Source of the DNA: Agarivorans litoreus | GTDB taxonomy: Bacteria; Pseudomonadota; Gammaproteobacteria; Enterobacterales; Celerinatantimonadaceae | Direction: 5' to 3' | Assembly: GCF_019649015.1 (NCBI RefSeq) | Contig: NZ_BLPI01000001.1 | Coordinates: 310,001-374,000, forward strand | Length of the DNA: 64,000 nucleotides | Part shown: in pieces, positions 10,214 through 20,012 of the stretch | Position numbering within the stretch: position 1 is the stretch's first letter | Layout: each line of letters starts with the position of its first letter | The notes under the pieces: generated by a model | The model's input: the letters and a program-made list of their open reading frames with translations, nothing else | The model's database searches: none | What the model was told of the DNA's origin: nothing | Program-made: the position numbers and the translations under genes

Positions 10214-11245
10214 TTATAAACTGTTTGTTTCACTACTCATTTGCGCTATTTTCGCTGCGCGAGCGGCAATTTCTTTATAATGAGCTTGCGCTTCTAACTC
10301 AGACCAACTAAGTGGATATGCTTTGCCAACTAAACGCTCACCGGCGGGCACATCAGTGTGCTCTAGACCATCTAGCAAACTAATGCTTGCTTCTCGATCA
10401 TTACAGGCGAGCAACAAATCACAGCCAGCATTTAGTGCCTGTTTAGCGCGCGCCACATGATCGCCCGCCACTGCCGCACCTTTCATGCTTAAATCATCAC
10501 TAAATACTAGACCTTTAAACGCCAAACTTTTGCGTAGAATTTGCTGCAGCCAAATCTTAGAAAAACCTGCCGGCTTTTCATCGACTTGTGAGTAAATAAC
10601 ATGTGCAGGCATCACCGCATCCAACTTATTTTGGGCTATTAGCGAGGCAAACACTTGCATATCTTGCTGTTGAATGTCGGCAAAAGAGCGGTTATCACGC
10701 GCCTCTAAATGATGTGTATCGGCTTTTACATTACCATGACCAGGAAAGTGCTTACCGGTGGCTTTCATTCCTGCTACCAACATACCATCGACAAATGCGC
10801 TGGCAAGCTGAGTAATTTGTTCTGGCTTGTCACTAAATGCCCGCTGGCCAATTACGTCACTCACGCCATTAATATCTAACACGGGAGCAAAACTGATATC
10901 AATGTCGCAAGCTCGCAGCTCAACCGCCATTAACCAACCTAATTGCTTTGACCATTCAATGCCAGACAAGCCTAGCTGATTGGCGGTGTTGGCAATTTTC
11001 CCCATCGCAGGTATAGCAGAAAACTGCTCTCTAAAACGTTGAACACGCCCACCCTCATGGTCAACAGCAATCAGTAAACGCTGTTTGCTAGACGCTCTAA
11101 TGGTTCTTACTAGCTCTATTAATTGAGCTCGGTCTTGATAATTACGGCTGAACAAAATAACCCCAGCAACTAAAGGATGCTGAAGCATTTCGCGTTCTTC
11201 TGTGCTGAGTTCAGTACCAAGTAAATCTAAAAAAAGAGGCCCCAT
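10214..11245 (-). CDS. nagZ: Beta-N-acetylhexosaminidase NagZ
   Basis: 343-aa cytoplasmic glycoside hydrolase family 3 enzyme that removes GlcNAc from anhydromuropeptides during peptidoglycan recycling; its products can influence AmpC induction. Visible: substrate-binding KHFPGHG (165-171), the Asp/His pair in DTHH (176-179), the catalytic loop unique to bacterial NagZ, and the nucleophile Asp-250 in VFSDDLSMKGA. Length matches E. coli (341 aa). It lies 6 nt after lpoB. Confidence 0.97.
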   Translation of the reverse strand: MGPLFLDLLGTELSTEEREMLQHPLVAGVILFSRNYQDRAQLIELVRTIRASSKQRLLIAVDHEGGRVQRFREQFSAIPAMGKIANTANQLGLSGIEWSKQLGWLMAVELRACDIDISFAPVLDINGVSDVIGQRAFSDKPEQITQLASAFVDGMLVAGMKATGKHFPGHGNVKADTHHLEARDNRSFADIQQQDMQVFASLIAQNKLDAVMPAHVIYSQVDEKPAGFSKIWLQQILRKSLAFKGLVFSDDLSMKGAAVAGDHVARAKQALNAGCDLLLACNDREASISLLDGLEHTDVPAGERLVGKAYPLSWSELEAQAHYKEIAARAAKIAQMSSETNSL

Positions 11246-11251
11246 CTATGG

Positions 11252-11842
11252 CTACCATCCAAAAGTAGATTTAGTTTCGGCCTTACGGATTTCAGTCTCA
11301 TCAGCCCATTCAACTAAACCGGTTTTGAGATCCATTAAGCGCATGGTCATTTTGTAATAAACGTCTTTAGTCTTTTTGTTGGTTTTTACAATACTGGCTA
11401 GATTACCATAAAGCATATACTCAGCGCCGACCTGTTGACCAAATGCAATCGCTTTTGAGGGGTCAACTAAACCAACCTCATTTTGAAAGTCGAGCTGCTC
11501 TCGCACTTCATTCACGCGGCTCATATCAACAAATCGAAATTTGCCCGATTGCAATAACTTGGTGCTGATGGAATCAGTTACCGATTCGGTATCGATGTGT
11601 TCAGTAGTTTTATTTTTGATCCGTTCAACAAACACAATGGGGCGATTATTGGCGGTGATTTCCGCTAACAAAGGAGATGAGATCATGGAGTCAGTCATTT
11701 CGCCAGCAATCTTCTGCAAATCACTCGAGCCAAAAGCAACATCTACAGTTTCAACTTCTTGAGGGTCGCCATAGCTCACCTGAGTTGAACACCCAGTCAA
11801 GGTAAATGCCAGTACGGATGCTGCTAATACAAGTTTTTTCAT
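11252..11842 (-). CDS. lpoB: Penicillin-binding protein activator LpoB
   Basis: 196-aa outer-membrane lipoprotein with lipobox LTGC (Cys-18). The C-terminal domain (about 65-196) has the LpoB pattern: RPIVFVERIKNKTTEHID, SGKFRFVD, and GAEYMLYGNLASI. LpoB reaches through the cell wall to activate PBP1B. The Pro/Gln-rich spacer seen in enterics is short here, typical of Vibrio-like forms. It lies between ycfL and nagZ, as in E. coli apart from the missing thiK. The presence of csiV nearby suggests both PBP-activation routes exist. Confidence 0.92.
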   Translation of the reverse strand: MKKLVLAASVLAFTLTGCSTQVSYGDPQEVETVDVAFGSSDLQKIAGEMTDSMISSPLLAEITANNRPIVFVERIKNKTTEHIDTESVTDSISTKLLQSGKFRFVDMSRVNEVREQLDFQNEVGLVDPSKAIAFGQQVGAEYMLYGNLASIVKTNKKTKDVYYKMTMRLMDLKTGLVEWADETEIRKAETKSTFGW

Positions 11843-11856
11843 GGGATATCTCTCTG

Positions 11857-12246
11857 TTATTCAACTTCTCTAACATAAATTTTGAAATGGTTGGCGTTGT
11901 GAACTAACGCCACCGATTGCACCTGAATTTGTTGCTTGCCGTGCAAGCTTAGCGGCGTCCATGCTGTTGTTGCATTGTTCAATTGTACATTGTTACTGTC
12001 GTACCAATAAAAACGATACTGTAAATTTAAGTCGCCTTTGAACAAAGATTGTATCGTGGCGACACCACGCAGGCGATCCATACCTTGGTGAGTTGCTGCA
12101 TCAATAATGGTGAGCTTACGACCTAGATTAAGGTTATCTACGATTAACCATTGTTTACCATCAGGTTTGCCTGAGTCGGCTGCAATCCCTGAAGTATCAG
12201 TGGTGCACCCAACCAACAATACACTTAGTAACAGCAAATATTTCAT
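11857..12246 (-). CDS. ycfL: YcfL-family (DUF1425) lipoprotein
   Basis: 129-aa small lipoprotein with signal MKYLLLLSVLLVGC (lipid Cys-14). The start at 12246 is set by GAGG 8-11 nt upstream; the frame is open further upstream but that part overlaps the preceding gene. The body has an immunoglobulin-like beta character (LQYRFYWYDSNN, WTPLSLHGKQQIQVQSVAL), as in YcfL. Function unknown; adjacency to lpoB is conserved. Confidence 0.82.
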   Translation of the reverse strand: MKYLLLLSVLLVGCTTDTSGIAADSGKPDGKQWLIVDNLNLGRKLTIIDAATHQGMDRLRGVATIQSLFKGDLNLQYRFYWYDSNNVQLNNATTAWTPLSLHGKQQIQVQSVALVHNANHFKIYVREVE

Positions 12247-12259
12247 AGCTTTACCCTCT

Positions 12260-13720
12260 TCATAAATTAAATACTTGAGCAGGAGCACCCAAATCACTGG
12301 TTAACACCAAAGTAACTTTTCTAGGCCTTAAAGTAATGCTTGTGGATGGTTCAATTAACCCCTCAAATTCTAGAGTATGTTCACCAACAGGCAAAGCTTT
12401 AACAGCAATCTGTGCTAAAGCTGGTAAGGTTTGCCAACTACGTGTATCGGCGCGCTCTGAAGCAACATTGTAAATATTGACTAAGGCATTTGCCCAATTT
12501 TCTTCGTCATCAGCTCTGTCTTTATTCACTTCTCGCCTAAATTGGTCTTTGGTGATAACTCGCAAGATTTGCCGTAGTAATATGCCTGGTAAATCTTGCT
12601 GCAGCTGCTTAGCTGCTAATTCATCAAACTGCACTAAACGTTCGGTAGCAAACTGTTCACCATTAACCGTGAGCTTTTGTGGAATGCTTACTTGGGCATT
12701 TTCCCTCATAATGGGCAGCGCTACCGTGTAGGTTTGCCAGCGATTATGGTTATAAAGTGGTAAAGTAAAACGGGCTTCTTGGCGAGCTGCAACGATTGAT
12801 TGTTCATGGAGAACAATCAGCAACCCTTGTTGTTTACTTAAGGGAACAGCCTCTGCATGGGTATACTTTTTATAGTCACTCATCGAGAGTTTCTTGCCAA
12901 GGCGGGCTACTTCGGCTTGTAAATAGCTATTATTAGGCGCCAGTGCTAAGGCTTTTCGGTAATCGATGTAAGCATCATCCTCTTGCCCCGCCGCCAAGTA
13001 CAATGCAGCTGATAGAGCAAACGTTAAACCATTTTGAAAAGCATTATCCACGGTTTTATCGTTGGAGTTTAGTCGCGGGTATTCTTGCATTAAATCGTCG
13101 TATTGTGCTTTGTAATCCCGTAATTGCTCTTCTAGGCTAATTGGTGCTTCTTGCATAGCTTGTTGTTGAATCATTGCCGCACGGCGCACCTCAATCAATG
13201 CCGACTCTAGGCCATTGCTATGCAAGTAATTTATCGCCTGATAATGATGCAACATAACCTGTTCATAAACAGGAATATGGTACTCAATAAAGTTGTCGTT
13301 GGTCGCCAAGGCCGAAACATTCTGTAAACCCGTTGATAAACGGTACTCCGCTTGCCGAGATAACCACTTAAGTTGTTCGTCAACGGTAGTAAAATGTGTT
13401 TGGCTTTGTTCATAATCGCCAGCGAGGTAGCTCATGCGGCCTTTTTCTAGTTGCTTAAGGTAGTAGTTGTTATCCCCTTTGCTTCCTTCGGCCAAAAAAT
13501 CTGAGGCAAGTTCAAACTTCCCAGACCCAAGTTGGTAGCGACTCGCTCGTAATTGCTCATCGTAGCTCACAAAAAGATCACTAAAAACCGCGCTGCTGCA
13601 GCCAAGTAATACTATGCTGCAAACAAACGCAGCAAAAAAAGCTCGTGTTCTAAACAAAAGAATGTAAGCGAACTGACGGTTTACTAACATGCACTTAAAC
13701 ATGCGAGGTTTGAAGGCCAT
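12260..13720 (-). CDS. COG3014-type TPR lipoprotein
   Basis: Up to 486 aa. A hydrophobic stretch ends in lipobox VLLGC (Cys-41 from the first ATG), followed by helical repeat sequence in the first 270 residues, including a TPR-like unit EDDAYIDYRKALALAPNNSY. The C-terminal half is beta-rich. It resembles the COG3014 family seen beside ycfL/lpoB in Vibrio and Shewanella. The signal would be unusually long from 13720; ATGs at 13702 or 13690 give a more usual length, and no clear ribosome binding site decides. Role unknown, probably envelope-related. Confidence 0.7.
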   Translation of the reverse strand: MAFKPRMFKCMLVNRQFAYILLFRTRAFFAAFVCSIVLLGCSSAVFSDLFVSYDEQLRASRYQLGSGKFELASDFLAEGSKGDNNYYLKQLEKGRMSYLAGDYEQSQTHFTTVDEQLKWLSRQAEYRLSTGLQNVSALATNDNFIEYHIPVYEQVMLHHYQAINYLHSNGLESALIEVRRAAMIQQQAMQEAPISLEEQLRDYKAQYDDLMQEYPRLNSNDKTVDNAFQNGLTFALSAALYLAAGQEDDAYIDYRKALALAPNNSYLQAEVARLGKKLSMSDYKKYTHAEAVPLSKQQGLLIVLHEQSIVAARQEARFTLPLYNHNRWQTYTVALPIMRENAQVSIPQKLTVNGEQFATERLVQFDELAAKQLQQDLPGILLRQILRVITKDQFRREVNKDRADDEENWANALVNIYNVASERADTRSWQTLPALAQIAVKALPVGEHTLEFEGLIEPSTSITLRPRKVTLVLTSDLGAPAQVFNL

Positions 13721-14032
13721 TTGTCTAAGTAAAACTCACGTGATGAAGAACCCTAGTTATAAACTATTTTGCTATTCAGACCCAACTTAGCTGTGAGTTA
13801 TTTAGCAAAAAAGCACCTTAGCTGTACTTAATTTGTACAATTGACTTTAGATAAAAGTTTAAAAGGTAAAGTCTTCGATGGATCAGCCGCTAATATCAGT
13901 ATAAAAGCGGCCTGCGCGAGTAGAGTTGTGATCTCTTACATAGTAAGAATAGACAACACAGGGCATACTTTTAACAAAATAAAATAATATAAAAACTATA
14001 AATAGCTAACAAGAACGGTTGGTCGAGGAATT
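13721..14032. other. Divergent intergenic region (lipoprotein gene / chemoreceptor)
   Basis: 312 bases between divergent genes. It holds the sigma-28-like promoter at 13867-13893 and the chemoreceptor ribosome binding site (GAGGAATT just before the ATG). I see no small ORF or RNA gene here. Confidence 0.6.
13867..13893 (+). promoter_or_regulatory. Sigma-28 (FliA) promoter of the chemoreceptor gene
   Basis: TAAAGTCT, an 11-nt spacer, then GCCGCTAA. The enterobacterial FliA consensus is TAAAGTTT-N11-GCCGATAA, so each box matches 7 of 8 with exact spacing. It implies a leader of about 130 nt before the chemoreceptor start. Confidence 0.75.
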
Positions 14033-16069
14033 ATGAAAAAAAAGTCACTGAACGTAGCCTCATCGCTCCAATTTTTTAAGAATATTTCTATTGTTCATCG
14101 AGTAAACATTGGTTTCGGCTTTCTAGTTTTAATGATGGTACTTACCAATGTATTGTCGTTACAAACAGGCAGTCGCTTCAACCAGCAACTTGATACCGTA
14201 ACAGAAGAAGCCACACCATTAGTGCTACAAAGTAGTCAGTTTGCGGTAGATTTGCTCACCGCCGATAAGTACTTTAAAGATGCCCTAACCTCTAGCGAAT
14301 CTAATGCTATTAAAGCTAGCAGCGAGGCTTTTGAGCAAAGCGAGTTAGTATTTATTTCTTCACTTGGCACGTTACGCTCTATGTCGGAAGGCAATGCTGA
14401 GTTGGAATCTCGTTTAGATGCCCTAAACTCGCTAGATCAAAACTACTTCCAAGTCGCTAAACAGGTAATGAATGACAACATTAATTACTTGGAAGACTTA
14501 CAATCGGTTAAGCGTAGCACCAACCAATTGTCGGTAATGCTACCGCAACTTAAGAAAAACCTATCAGATAAAGTAGCTGCATTGAACGATGATTACATTC
14601 GTTGGGCGGCTGAGAGCTTCTTAAATGCTATGGCCGTTATCGAGCTTAATACCTTAGAAGGCTTAAACACTAGCCAATCCAAAAAGGTTTCAGTCATCCT
14701 TAACCGCAACAACAAGCTAATCAAAAACTTCTTAAGTGCCACTTCTGACTTAGAGGAGGAAATACCTGAATTACGCAATGATATGGGCCACCAAATTGAT
14801 CAGTTTGTGAAGGATTCAACTAAATCCGACGGTGTACTAGCGGCCCACTTAAAAGTGACTCAAGATAGTGAAGCAATTGCTAAACGTGTGAGTGAAACCT
14901 CTCTGCAGATTACCGAAGCGATTAGCCAGCTATCTAGCATTAACGACATCGCCAATGCGCAAGTTGACAATGCTTCAGAAAATGCGAATAAAATGCTAGA
15001 AGCTAGCCGCATACAGCTAATTACAGCAATGGTTATAGTGATTCCGCTAGCGCTATTAGTTGCTTGGAACGTTGCAAGCTCTATCAAACAGCCACTTAAT
15101 TTGTTACTCAAAACGCTCAAAGCTGCAGCTGCGGGCGATATGACAGAAACAGTGAAATACCAAAGTACTAACGAATTTGGACAGCTAGCCGATTCAGCCA
15201 ACAGCATGATGGAGCAAATGCGTTCCGTGTTAAATGACATAAGCGAAGCAGCAGAAAGCCTATCTAACGTGTCTAAAGGCAACTCTACTACCCTCAATAC
15301 CGCAAAAATTGAGTTAGATAATCAACGACAAGAAACGGCTTCAGTTGCTGCCGCCATGACTGAAATGGAACAATCGGTAAGAGAAGTGGCCAAGAGCGCT
15401 AACATTACTTTGGAAAAAGTAATGGAAGTTGAAGAAGCGGCAAACTCTGGCCGACAAGTGATGAGCAACAACATCACCACTACACACCAATTATCAGAAA
15501 AACTAGAGCATAGTAGTTCAGTTATTGGTGAAGTTGACAGCATGAGTAACAGTATTGGCTCAATCTTAGATGTAATCAGAGGCATTGCCGACCAAACCAA
15601 TTTATTGGCTTTAAACGCTGCGATTGAAGCCGCTCGTGCTGGCGAGCAAGGCCGTGGATTTGCAGTAGTAGCTGACGAAGTGCGAGTATTAGCACAGAAA
15701 ACCACCAATTCAACAACCGAAATTCAATCTATGATTGAAAACCTCCAAAGAAGCGCTCAACGCGCTGTATCGGTTATGTCGGAGTGTTCTTCAGAAATGC
15801 AAGCCAGTATTTCTCAAAGCTCTGACGCTAACGGTGCAATGGAGGAAATCCAAGGCATTATTACTCAAATCTCTGATATGAGTAGCCAAATTGCTGCTGC
15901 GGCAGAACAACAGCAAGCCACCGGCGCTGAGATATCCAACAACCTTAACCGTATCTCAGATATTAGTGATGAGAACTACCAAAGCATTGAAATAGTGACA
16001 AGCACAAGTGAAGAGCTTGGTGAATTAGCAGGACAGCAAGACTCACTAGTTAAACGCTTTACCCTTTAG
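14033..16069 (+). CDS. Methyl-accepting chemotaxis protein
   Basis: 678-aa transmembrane chemoreceptor. Membrane segment 1 is at about 25-45, a periplasmic helical sensor domain spans about 46-325, membrane segment 2 about 326-348 ([20 protein letters not shown]), then a HAMP domain and the cytoplasmic signalling coiled coil. The tip sequence [20 protein letters not shown] lies near 516-535, where CheA and CheW bind. Two repeats of the AATSMEE-type methylation pattern are suggested. No CheR-tethering pentapeptide is present at the C-terminus. The ligand cannot be told from sequence. Expression is probably tied to flagellar genes by the sigma-28 promoter. Confidence 0.95.
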   Translation: MKKKSLNVASSLQFFKNISIVHRVNIGFGFLVLMMVLTNVLSLQTGSRFNQQLDTVTEEATPLVLQSSQFAVDLLTADKYFKDALTSSESNAIKASSEAFEQSELVFISSLGTLRSMSEGNAELESRLDALNSLDQNYFQVAKQVMNDNINYLEDLQSVKRSTNQLSVMLPQLKKNLSDKVAALNDDYIRWAAESFLNAMAVIELNTLEGLNTSQSKKVSVILNRNNKLIKNFLSATSDLEEEIPELRNDMGHQIDQFVKDSTKSDGVLAAHLKVTQDSEAIAKRVSETSLQITEAISQLSSINDIANAQVDNASENANKMLEASRIQLITAMVIVIPLALLVAWNVASSIKQPLNLLLKTLKAAAAGDMTETVKYQSTNEFGQLADSANSMMEQMRSVLNDISEAAESLSNVSKGNSTTLNTAKIELDNQRQETASVAAAMTEMEQSVREVAKSANITLEKVMEVEEAANSGRQVMSNNITTTHQLSEKLEHSSSVIGEVDSMSNSIGSILDVIRGIADQTNLLALNAAIEAARAGEQGRGFAVVADEVRVLAQKTTNSTTEIQSMIENLQRSAQRAVSVMSECSSEMQASISQSSDANGAMEEIQGIITQISDMSSQIAAAAEQQQATGAEISNNLNRISDISDENYQSIEIVTSTSEELGELAGQQDSLVKRFTL

Positions 16070-16083
16070 GTTTCACTGCAACT

Positions 16084-16111
16084 AAAAAAGGCTCCTTTAG
16101 GAGCCTTTTTT
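16084..16111. terminator. Bidirectional terminator between converging genes
   Basis: Arms AAAAAAGGCTCC / GGAGCCTTTTTT around a short TTTA loop, 15 nt after the chemoreceptor stop and touching the stop codon of the converging gene. A and T runs flank both sides, so it can serve both strands. Confidence 0.9.
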
Positions 16112-16982
16112 AGCGATAAACCTCTGATATTGCTCCCTTTCCTACCCCTTCGTAAGCAATAACTTTCAAACTATGTCCTTCCATCACGCTTGCTAAGGTA
16201 GATGCAATATACGCAGCTAAATTCTCGACAGTAGTCTCACAGGGCAGAATGTCTGTTTCTTGTTTGGGTAGCACTAGTTCAAAATAACCTTGCGGCGATT
16301 GATAGGCAAACGCGTAATGGTTTTGCCAGGCTTGCTGTTGGTAAAAGCTAATGTCTTGCTGGCTAATTTCATCACTTTCGCTACCAAGGTAAATATTGCG
16401 CCACTTCATCGCCCAACTGGTGGCTAAGTCAATGTCGTACTCCCCATCTACCTGAATTTCTATAGTGGAACGATGCCCATGAGCGATACGCTGACAATTG
16501 CCATCGTGCTTTTTCAATCCGTGGCTATAGTGATAATAAGGACCATCGATAGATTCGTGTCTTAAGGTAATAACCAAATCTTGAATGTTCGCCGGCAGTT
16601 GCTCTAAAACGACATTTTTTACGTACGCGGTTAAGGCTTCGTTACTCACCTCTACCGAGTCAATAAAGGTATACGCTTCATCAGGGCAACGTAAATGAAT
16701 GCTCTTTCCATGCGGTCGCATGAAGTCCAATTGGGTATAACCTTCGCCGGTTTTTACCTTACATAGAGGCGAGCGAATAGGCACCAACAGTTTGTGATCG
16801 ACCTTTTCATCGATTAAACGTTTAATCAGCTTTTTTACTTGGCCAAAATCTAACAGCATATCCATATCATTAAGTGAACCACCTAACTCTATGTCTACTA
16901 ACCAACTCTCTCCCACTAAACCACGATCAGGACAAAGGTAGGTAGAGTCGATTACGGTTAAATCTTTTACAAATAATTTCAT
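16110..16982 (-). CDS. Tandem-domain 6-pyruvoyl/6-carboxy-tetrahydropterin synthase relative
   Basis: 290 aa made of two T-fold-like halves. The first half has LLDFGQVKKLIKR...DHKLLVP, the DFxxLK...DH part of the PTPS family, but no zinc histidines. The second half has the zinc/catalytic part: YSHGLKKHDGNC (His and Cys), RIAHGHRSTIEI (HxH), and the TTVENLA and YEGVGKGA motifs. One half therefore looks catalytic and the other structural. Similar double proteins occur in Vibrio and Shewanella, annotated as 6-carboxytetrahydropterin synthase; no queuosine genes are adjacent, so substrate is open. The ATG at 16982 is chosen (MKLFVKDLTVIDSTYLC). Confidence 0.75.
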   Translation of the reverse strand: MKLFVKDLTVIDSTYLCPDRGLVGESWLVDIELGGSLNDMDMLLDFGQVKKLIKRLIDEKVDHKLLVPIRSPLCKVKTGEGYTQLDFMRPHGKSIHLRCPDEAYTFIDSVEVSNEALTAYVKNVVLEQLPANIQDLVITLRHESIDGPYYHYSHGLKKHDGNCQRIAHGHRSTIEIQVDGEYDIDLATSWAMKWRNIYLGSESDEISQQDISFYQQQAWQNHYAFAYQSPQGYFELVLPKQETDILPCETTVENLAAYIASTLASVMEGHSLKVIAYEGVGKGAISEVYR

Positions 16983-17077
16983 AATGCTGCTCATAAACGC
17001 GAATGCGGCTCATTATAACGGCAAGTGCATAGAATAGTCATCGCCTCAATGCTCTCTAATCCAAACAGCGTAGATCT

Positions 17078-17824
17078 ATGATATGGTTAAACTATGTCAT
17101 GGAAACGATAGATATTGATGTGGACCCTATAGCTCCGGAACTTCTCAAGCAGTTTAATGCCCTTCCTTGTCAAACCGAAGTGCATTTACAAATACCCACT
17201 CCCACAAAGCCATTGCGCTTAAGAAGTCGCTTAATTGGTATTGAGCCGGGAATGTGTGTGATTTTATCTCGCGGAATGGACCAAAATTGGGAAGCAGCTA
17301 GAGATTTAATTCGAGAAGGTCAGTCAATTGTTGTGCGTATTGTAAACGAAGGCGATCCAAACGCTACGATATTTGCCTATCGCGGCTCTATTTCTAAGCT
17401 AATGAGTAGTGTTGGCCGCTGGGTAGTGTTGGATTATCCACGCAACGTGCAAAAAATCAGTTTACGCCAACACAGCCGCTTGCCTATTTCCTTGTCTTGC
17501 AATATGCGCAGTGGCGCTGATAAACAAGAATCTTTCGATGGCTTACTAAAGGATTTATCACTAAATGGTGGTGGCTTTGTGTCTAGTCCTATTCCTCTGC
17601 CGTTAACTAAACAAGCATTTACACTAGAATTAACAGTAGAAGACCAAGAGCCATTAGCGATAACGGTGAATATTTGTAATCAGCATTTAGAACAACGCTC
17701 ACCAGAAAAAGTGCATTACGGCTTAAGCTTTGATGCCGACGACAAACTTAAGCAAAGATTTATTGAACGTGCGCTTCTAGAAATTGTGCAACGAGAAAAC
17801 AAAACTCCCGGTTTAAAAGCATAA
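17078..17824 (+). CDS. YcgR-like PilZ-domain flagellar brake protein
   Basis: 248 aa. The N-terminal half (about 25-115) resembles the YcgR N domain; the C-terminal half is a PilZ domain with both c-di-GMP motifs intact: RQHSR (RxxxR) near residue 131 and DLSLNGGGF (DxSxxG) near 162. YcgR binds c-di-GMP and slows the flagellar motor. An alternative start at 17099 (METIDIDVDP) would remove seven residues. Its neighbour is a chemoreceptor with a flagellar-type promoter, which fits a motility role, though other PilZ outputs are possible. Confidence 0.8.
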   Translation: MIWLNYVMETIDIDVDPIAPELLKQFNALPCQTEVHLQIPTPTKPLRLRSRLIGIEPGMCVILSRGMDQNWEAARDLIREGQSIVVRIVNEGDPNATIFAYRGSISKLMSSVGRWVVLDYPRNVQKISLRQHSRLPISLSCNMRSGADKQESFDGLLKDLSLNGGGFVSSPIPLPLTKQAFTLELTVEDQEPLAITVNICNQHLEQRSPEKVHYGLSFDADDKLKQRFIERALLEIVQRENKTPGLKA

Positions 17825-17843
17825 GCACGATTCAAGGTACAAA

Positions 17844-17866
17844 AAAAGCGACCCAAGGGTCGCTTT
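17844..17866. terminator. Bidirectional terminator between PilZ gene and malK
   Basis: Ten-pair stem AAAGCGACCC / GGGTCGCTTT with a two-base AA spacer, preceded by an A-run and followed by a short T-run, between two converging genes. The minus-strand side, with the longer T-run, should end the mal transcript. Confidence 0.88.
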
Positions 17867-17884
17867 TGAATTAACGGTCAAGTT

Positions 17885-19021
17885 CTAGTCTTTGTTGTAC
17901 TTGGCAGTACGCGGGAACGCAATGCCATTACTATCAAACAAGTAACAAGCTTTAGTTGGCAGGCCTACACGTAGTTCATCACCATTTTTACTTGGGAATT
18001 CACTGCGTGCTTTAAAGGTAAAATCGAAGCCTTTAACGTCCATATAAACGTAAGACTCTGAACCTAGGTGTTCAGCAACTACTACTGTACCTGTAATGAA
18101 GTTCTCTGCATGAGCATGGGTATCTTCTACCAAGTGCTCTGGACGGCAACCAAGCTCAATTAAATCACCTACGCTTGCACGGCTAGTATCTACCGCAGCA
18201 GTGATAACATCGCCAGTTACCAATTTAACTTTACTTTCTTGCTCACCAGTTTCTATGATTTCGCCTTCGATGAAGTTCATTTTTGGCGAACCAATAAAGC
18301 CAGCAACAAACTTATTAGCTGGGTTATGGTAAAGCTCTAACGGAGAACCGTATTGCTCCAAGTTAGTGGCAGCATTAGGGTCTAGTGGGCTAAGCACCAC
18401 AATCTTATCAGCTAAGGTCATCGCTTCCACTTGGTCGTGGGTAACGTAGATGATAGTTGATTGCAGTTCTTTGTGCAGTTTAGCGATCTCGATACGCATC
18501 TTCACACGAAGTGCTGCATCAAGGTTAGATAGTGGCTCATCAAATAGGAATACGCCTGGTTGCTGTACAATACAACGACCAATAGCAACACGTTGACGCT
18601 GACCACCACTTAACTCTTTTGGCTTACGGTCTAGAAGAGGATCTAGGCCTAGAATGTCAGAAGCATTATCTACTCGGGTTTTAATCGTATCTTTATCAAC
18701 CTTTTTCAACTTAAGGCCGAAAGACATATTTTCGCGTAAATCCATGTGTGGGTATAGTGCGTAAGACTGGAACACCATACCTACGTTACGTTCTACTGGC
18801 GGTACGTCATTCATGAACTTACTACCAATGTTAAGCTCACCACTAGTAATATCTTCTAAGCCAGCAATCATACGTAGCAACGTTGACTTACCACAACCTG
18901 ATGGACCAACAAATACAACAAACTCGCCATCTTTAATATCTAGGTTAATATCACGCAAGGTATCTTGGTGAATTGCCGGATCGTAGTTTTTACGTACATT
19001 TTTTAGAATTACATCAGCCAT
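17885..19021 (-). CDS. malK: Maltose/maltodextrin ABC transporter ATPase MalK
   Basis: 378-aa ATPase of the maltose importer. Walker A GPSGCGKST near residues 37-45, Q-loop VFQSYALYPHM, signature LSGGQRQRVAIGR, Walker B FLFDEPLSNLDA, and the regulatory C-terminal OB-fold part (from about 240) with GCRPEHL. The ATG at 19021 has GGAG 6 nt upstream and gives the usual MADVILKNVRKNY start. Last gene of malE-malF-malG-malK, whereas in E. coli malK is in a separate divergent operon. Confidence 0.95.
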   Translation of the reverse strand: MADVILKNVRKNYDPAIHQDTLRDINLDIKDGEFVVFVGPSGCGKSTLLRMIAGLEDITSGELNIGSKFMNDVPPVERNVGMVFQSYALYPHMDLRENMSFGLKLKKVDKDTIKTRVDNASDILGLDPLLDRKPKELSGGQRQRVAIGRCIVQQPGVFLFDEPLSNLDAALRVKMRIEIAKLHKELQSTIIYVTHDQVEAMTLADKIVVLSPLDPNAATNLEQYGSPLELYHNPANKFVAGFIGSPKMNFIEGEIIETGEQESKVKLVTGDVITAAVDTSRASVGDLIELGCRPEHLVEDTHAHAENFITGTVVVAEHLGSESYVYMDVKGFDFTFKARSEFPSKNGDELRVGLPTKACYLFDSNGIAFPRTAKYNKD

Positions 19022-19109
19022 TATTAGCTCCAAACTGAATAAAGCCTTCGCTTTACTCGCAATCAATCTTGTTTTGCGTAGCTACAATAAGTAGCTACGC
19101 CCAAATAAT

Positions 19110-20000
19110 TTAACCTTTAACACCACCAGCTGTTAACCCGCCGACCAACCAACGTTGAGCCATTAGGAACACTAGCGTGATAGGGAATCCTGACAATACA
19201 GCTGCAGCGGCGAAATCGCCCCACAAGTAGTTTTGCGGATAGAGATATTGTTGAGCACCTACGGCGAGCGTGAGCTTATCAACATCTTGCATCAATACAG
19301 ACGCCATTGGTACTTCGGTAATTACACCAATGAATGCAAGAATGAACACTACTGCCAAAATAGGAACAGAAAGCGGTAACAATACCAATCTAAACGCTTG
19401 CCAAGGAGTTGCGCCATCAATAGCAGCAGACTCTTCTAATGCCGGGTCAATGGTTTCGAAGTACCCTTTAATGGTCCACACGTGAAGTGCAATACCACCT
19501 AGGTAAGCGAAAATTAACCCGCCGTGAGTGTTTAGACCCAACCAAGGAATGTATTCACCAATCTTGTTGAACAAGGCGTAAATTGCTACCAAGGCCAATA
19601 CAGATGGGAACATTTGGAAAATCAACATACCGTTAAGAATGGTTGCTTTACCTCTAAAGCGCATACGAGCAAACGCGTAAGCACTAGTTGTAGATAGAGC
19701 CACGATTAGTAAGGCTGAGATACCCGCTACTTTAATCGAGTTCCATAACCAAGTTAGTACTGGGAATGGAGGCGGCGTTAATGAACCATCTGGGTTTACA
19801 ACTGTAATCCCTAAGGCCAAGCGCCAGTGATCTAAAGTAGGGTTAGATGGAATCAATTCACCTACCGCAAAGTTACCAGTACGGAATGAAATTGTGATTA
19901 CCATTAATAATGGGAAAATAATTAAACATAGAAACAAACATAGCACTACGTGAGTAGCTAGTTTTCTATATTTCAATGATTTAGGTTGAACCATTGCCAT
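19110..20000 (-). CDS. malG: Maltose ABC transporter permease MalG
   Basis: 296-aa inner-membrane permease with six predicted helices. The EAA loop [22 protein letters not shown] contacts MalK. The C-terminus [10 protein letters not shown] matches MalG, where the tail reaches into the MalE binding site. A strong ribosome binding site (GGAG) precedes the ATG. It begins 12 nt after malF. Confidence 0.96.
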   Translation of the reverse strand: MAMVQPKSLKYRKLATHVVLCLFLCLIIFPLLMVITISFRTGNFAVGELIPSNPTLDHWRLALGITVVNPDGSLTPPPFPVLTWLWNSIKVAGISALLIVALSTTSAYAFARMRFRGKATILNGMLIFQMFPSVLALVAIYALFNKIGEYIPWLGLNTHGGLIFAYLGGIALHVWTIKGYFETIDPALEESAAIDGATPWQAFRLVLLPLSVPILAVVFILAFIGVITEVPMASVLMQDVDKLTLAVGAQQYLYPQNYLWGDFAAAAVLSGFPITLVFLMAQRWLVGGLTAGGVKG

Positions 20001-20012
20001 AGTAGCTTCTCC

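Noticed and set aside
15322..15708. 128-codon minus-strand frame inside the chemoreceptor gene
   Set aside because: Antisense of the strongly conserved signalling tip.
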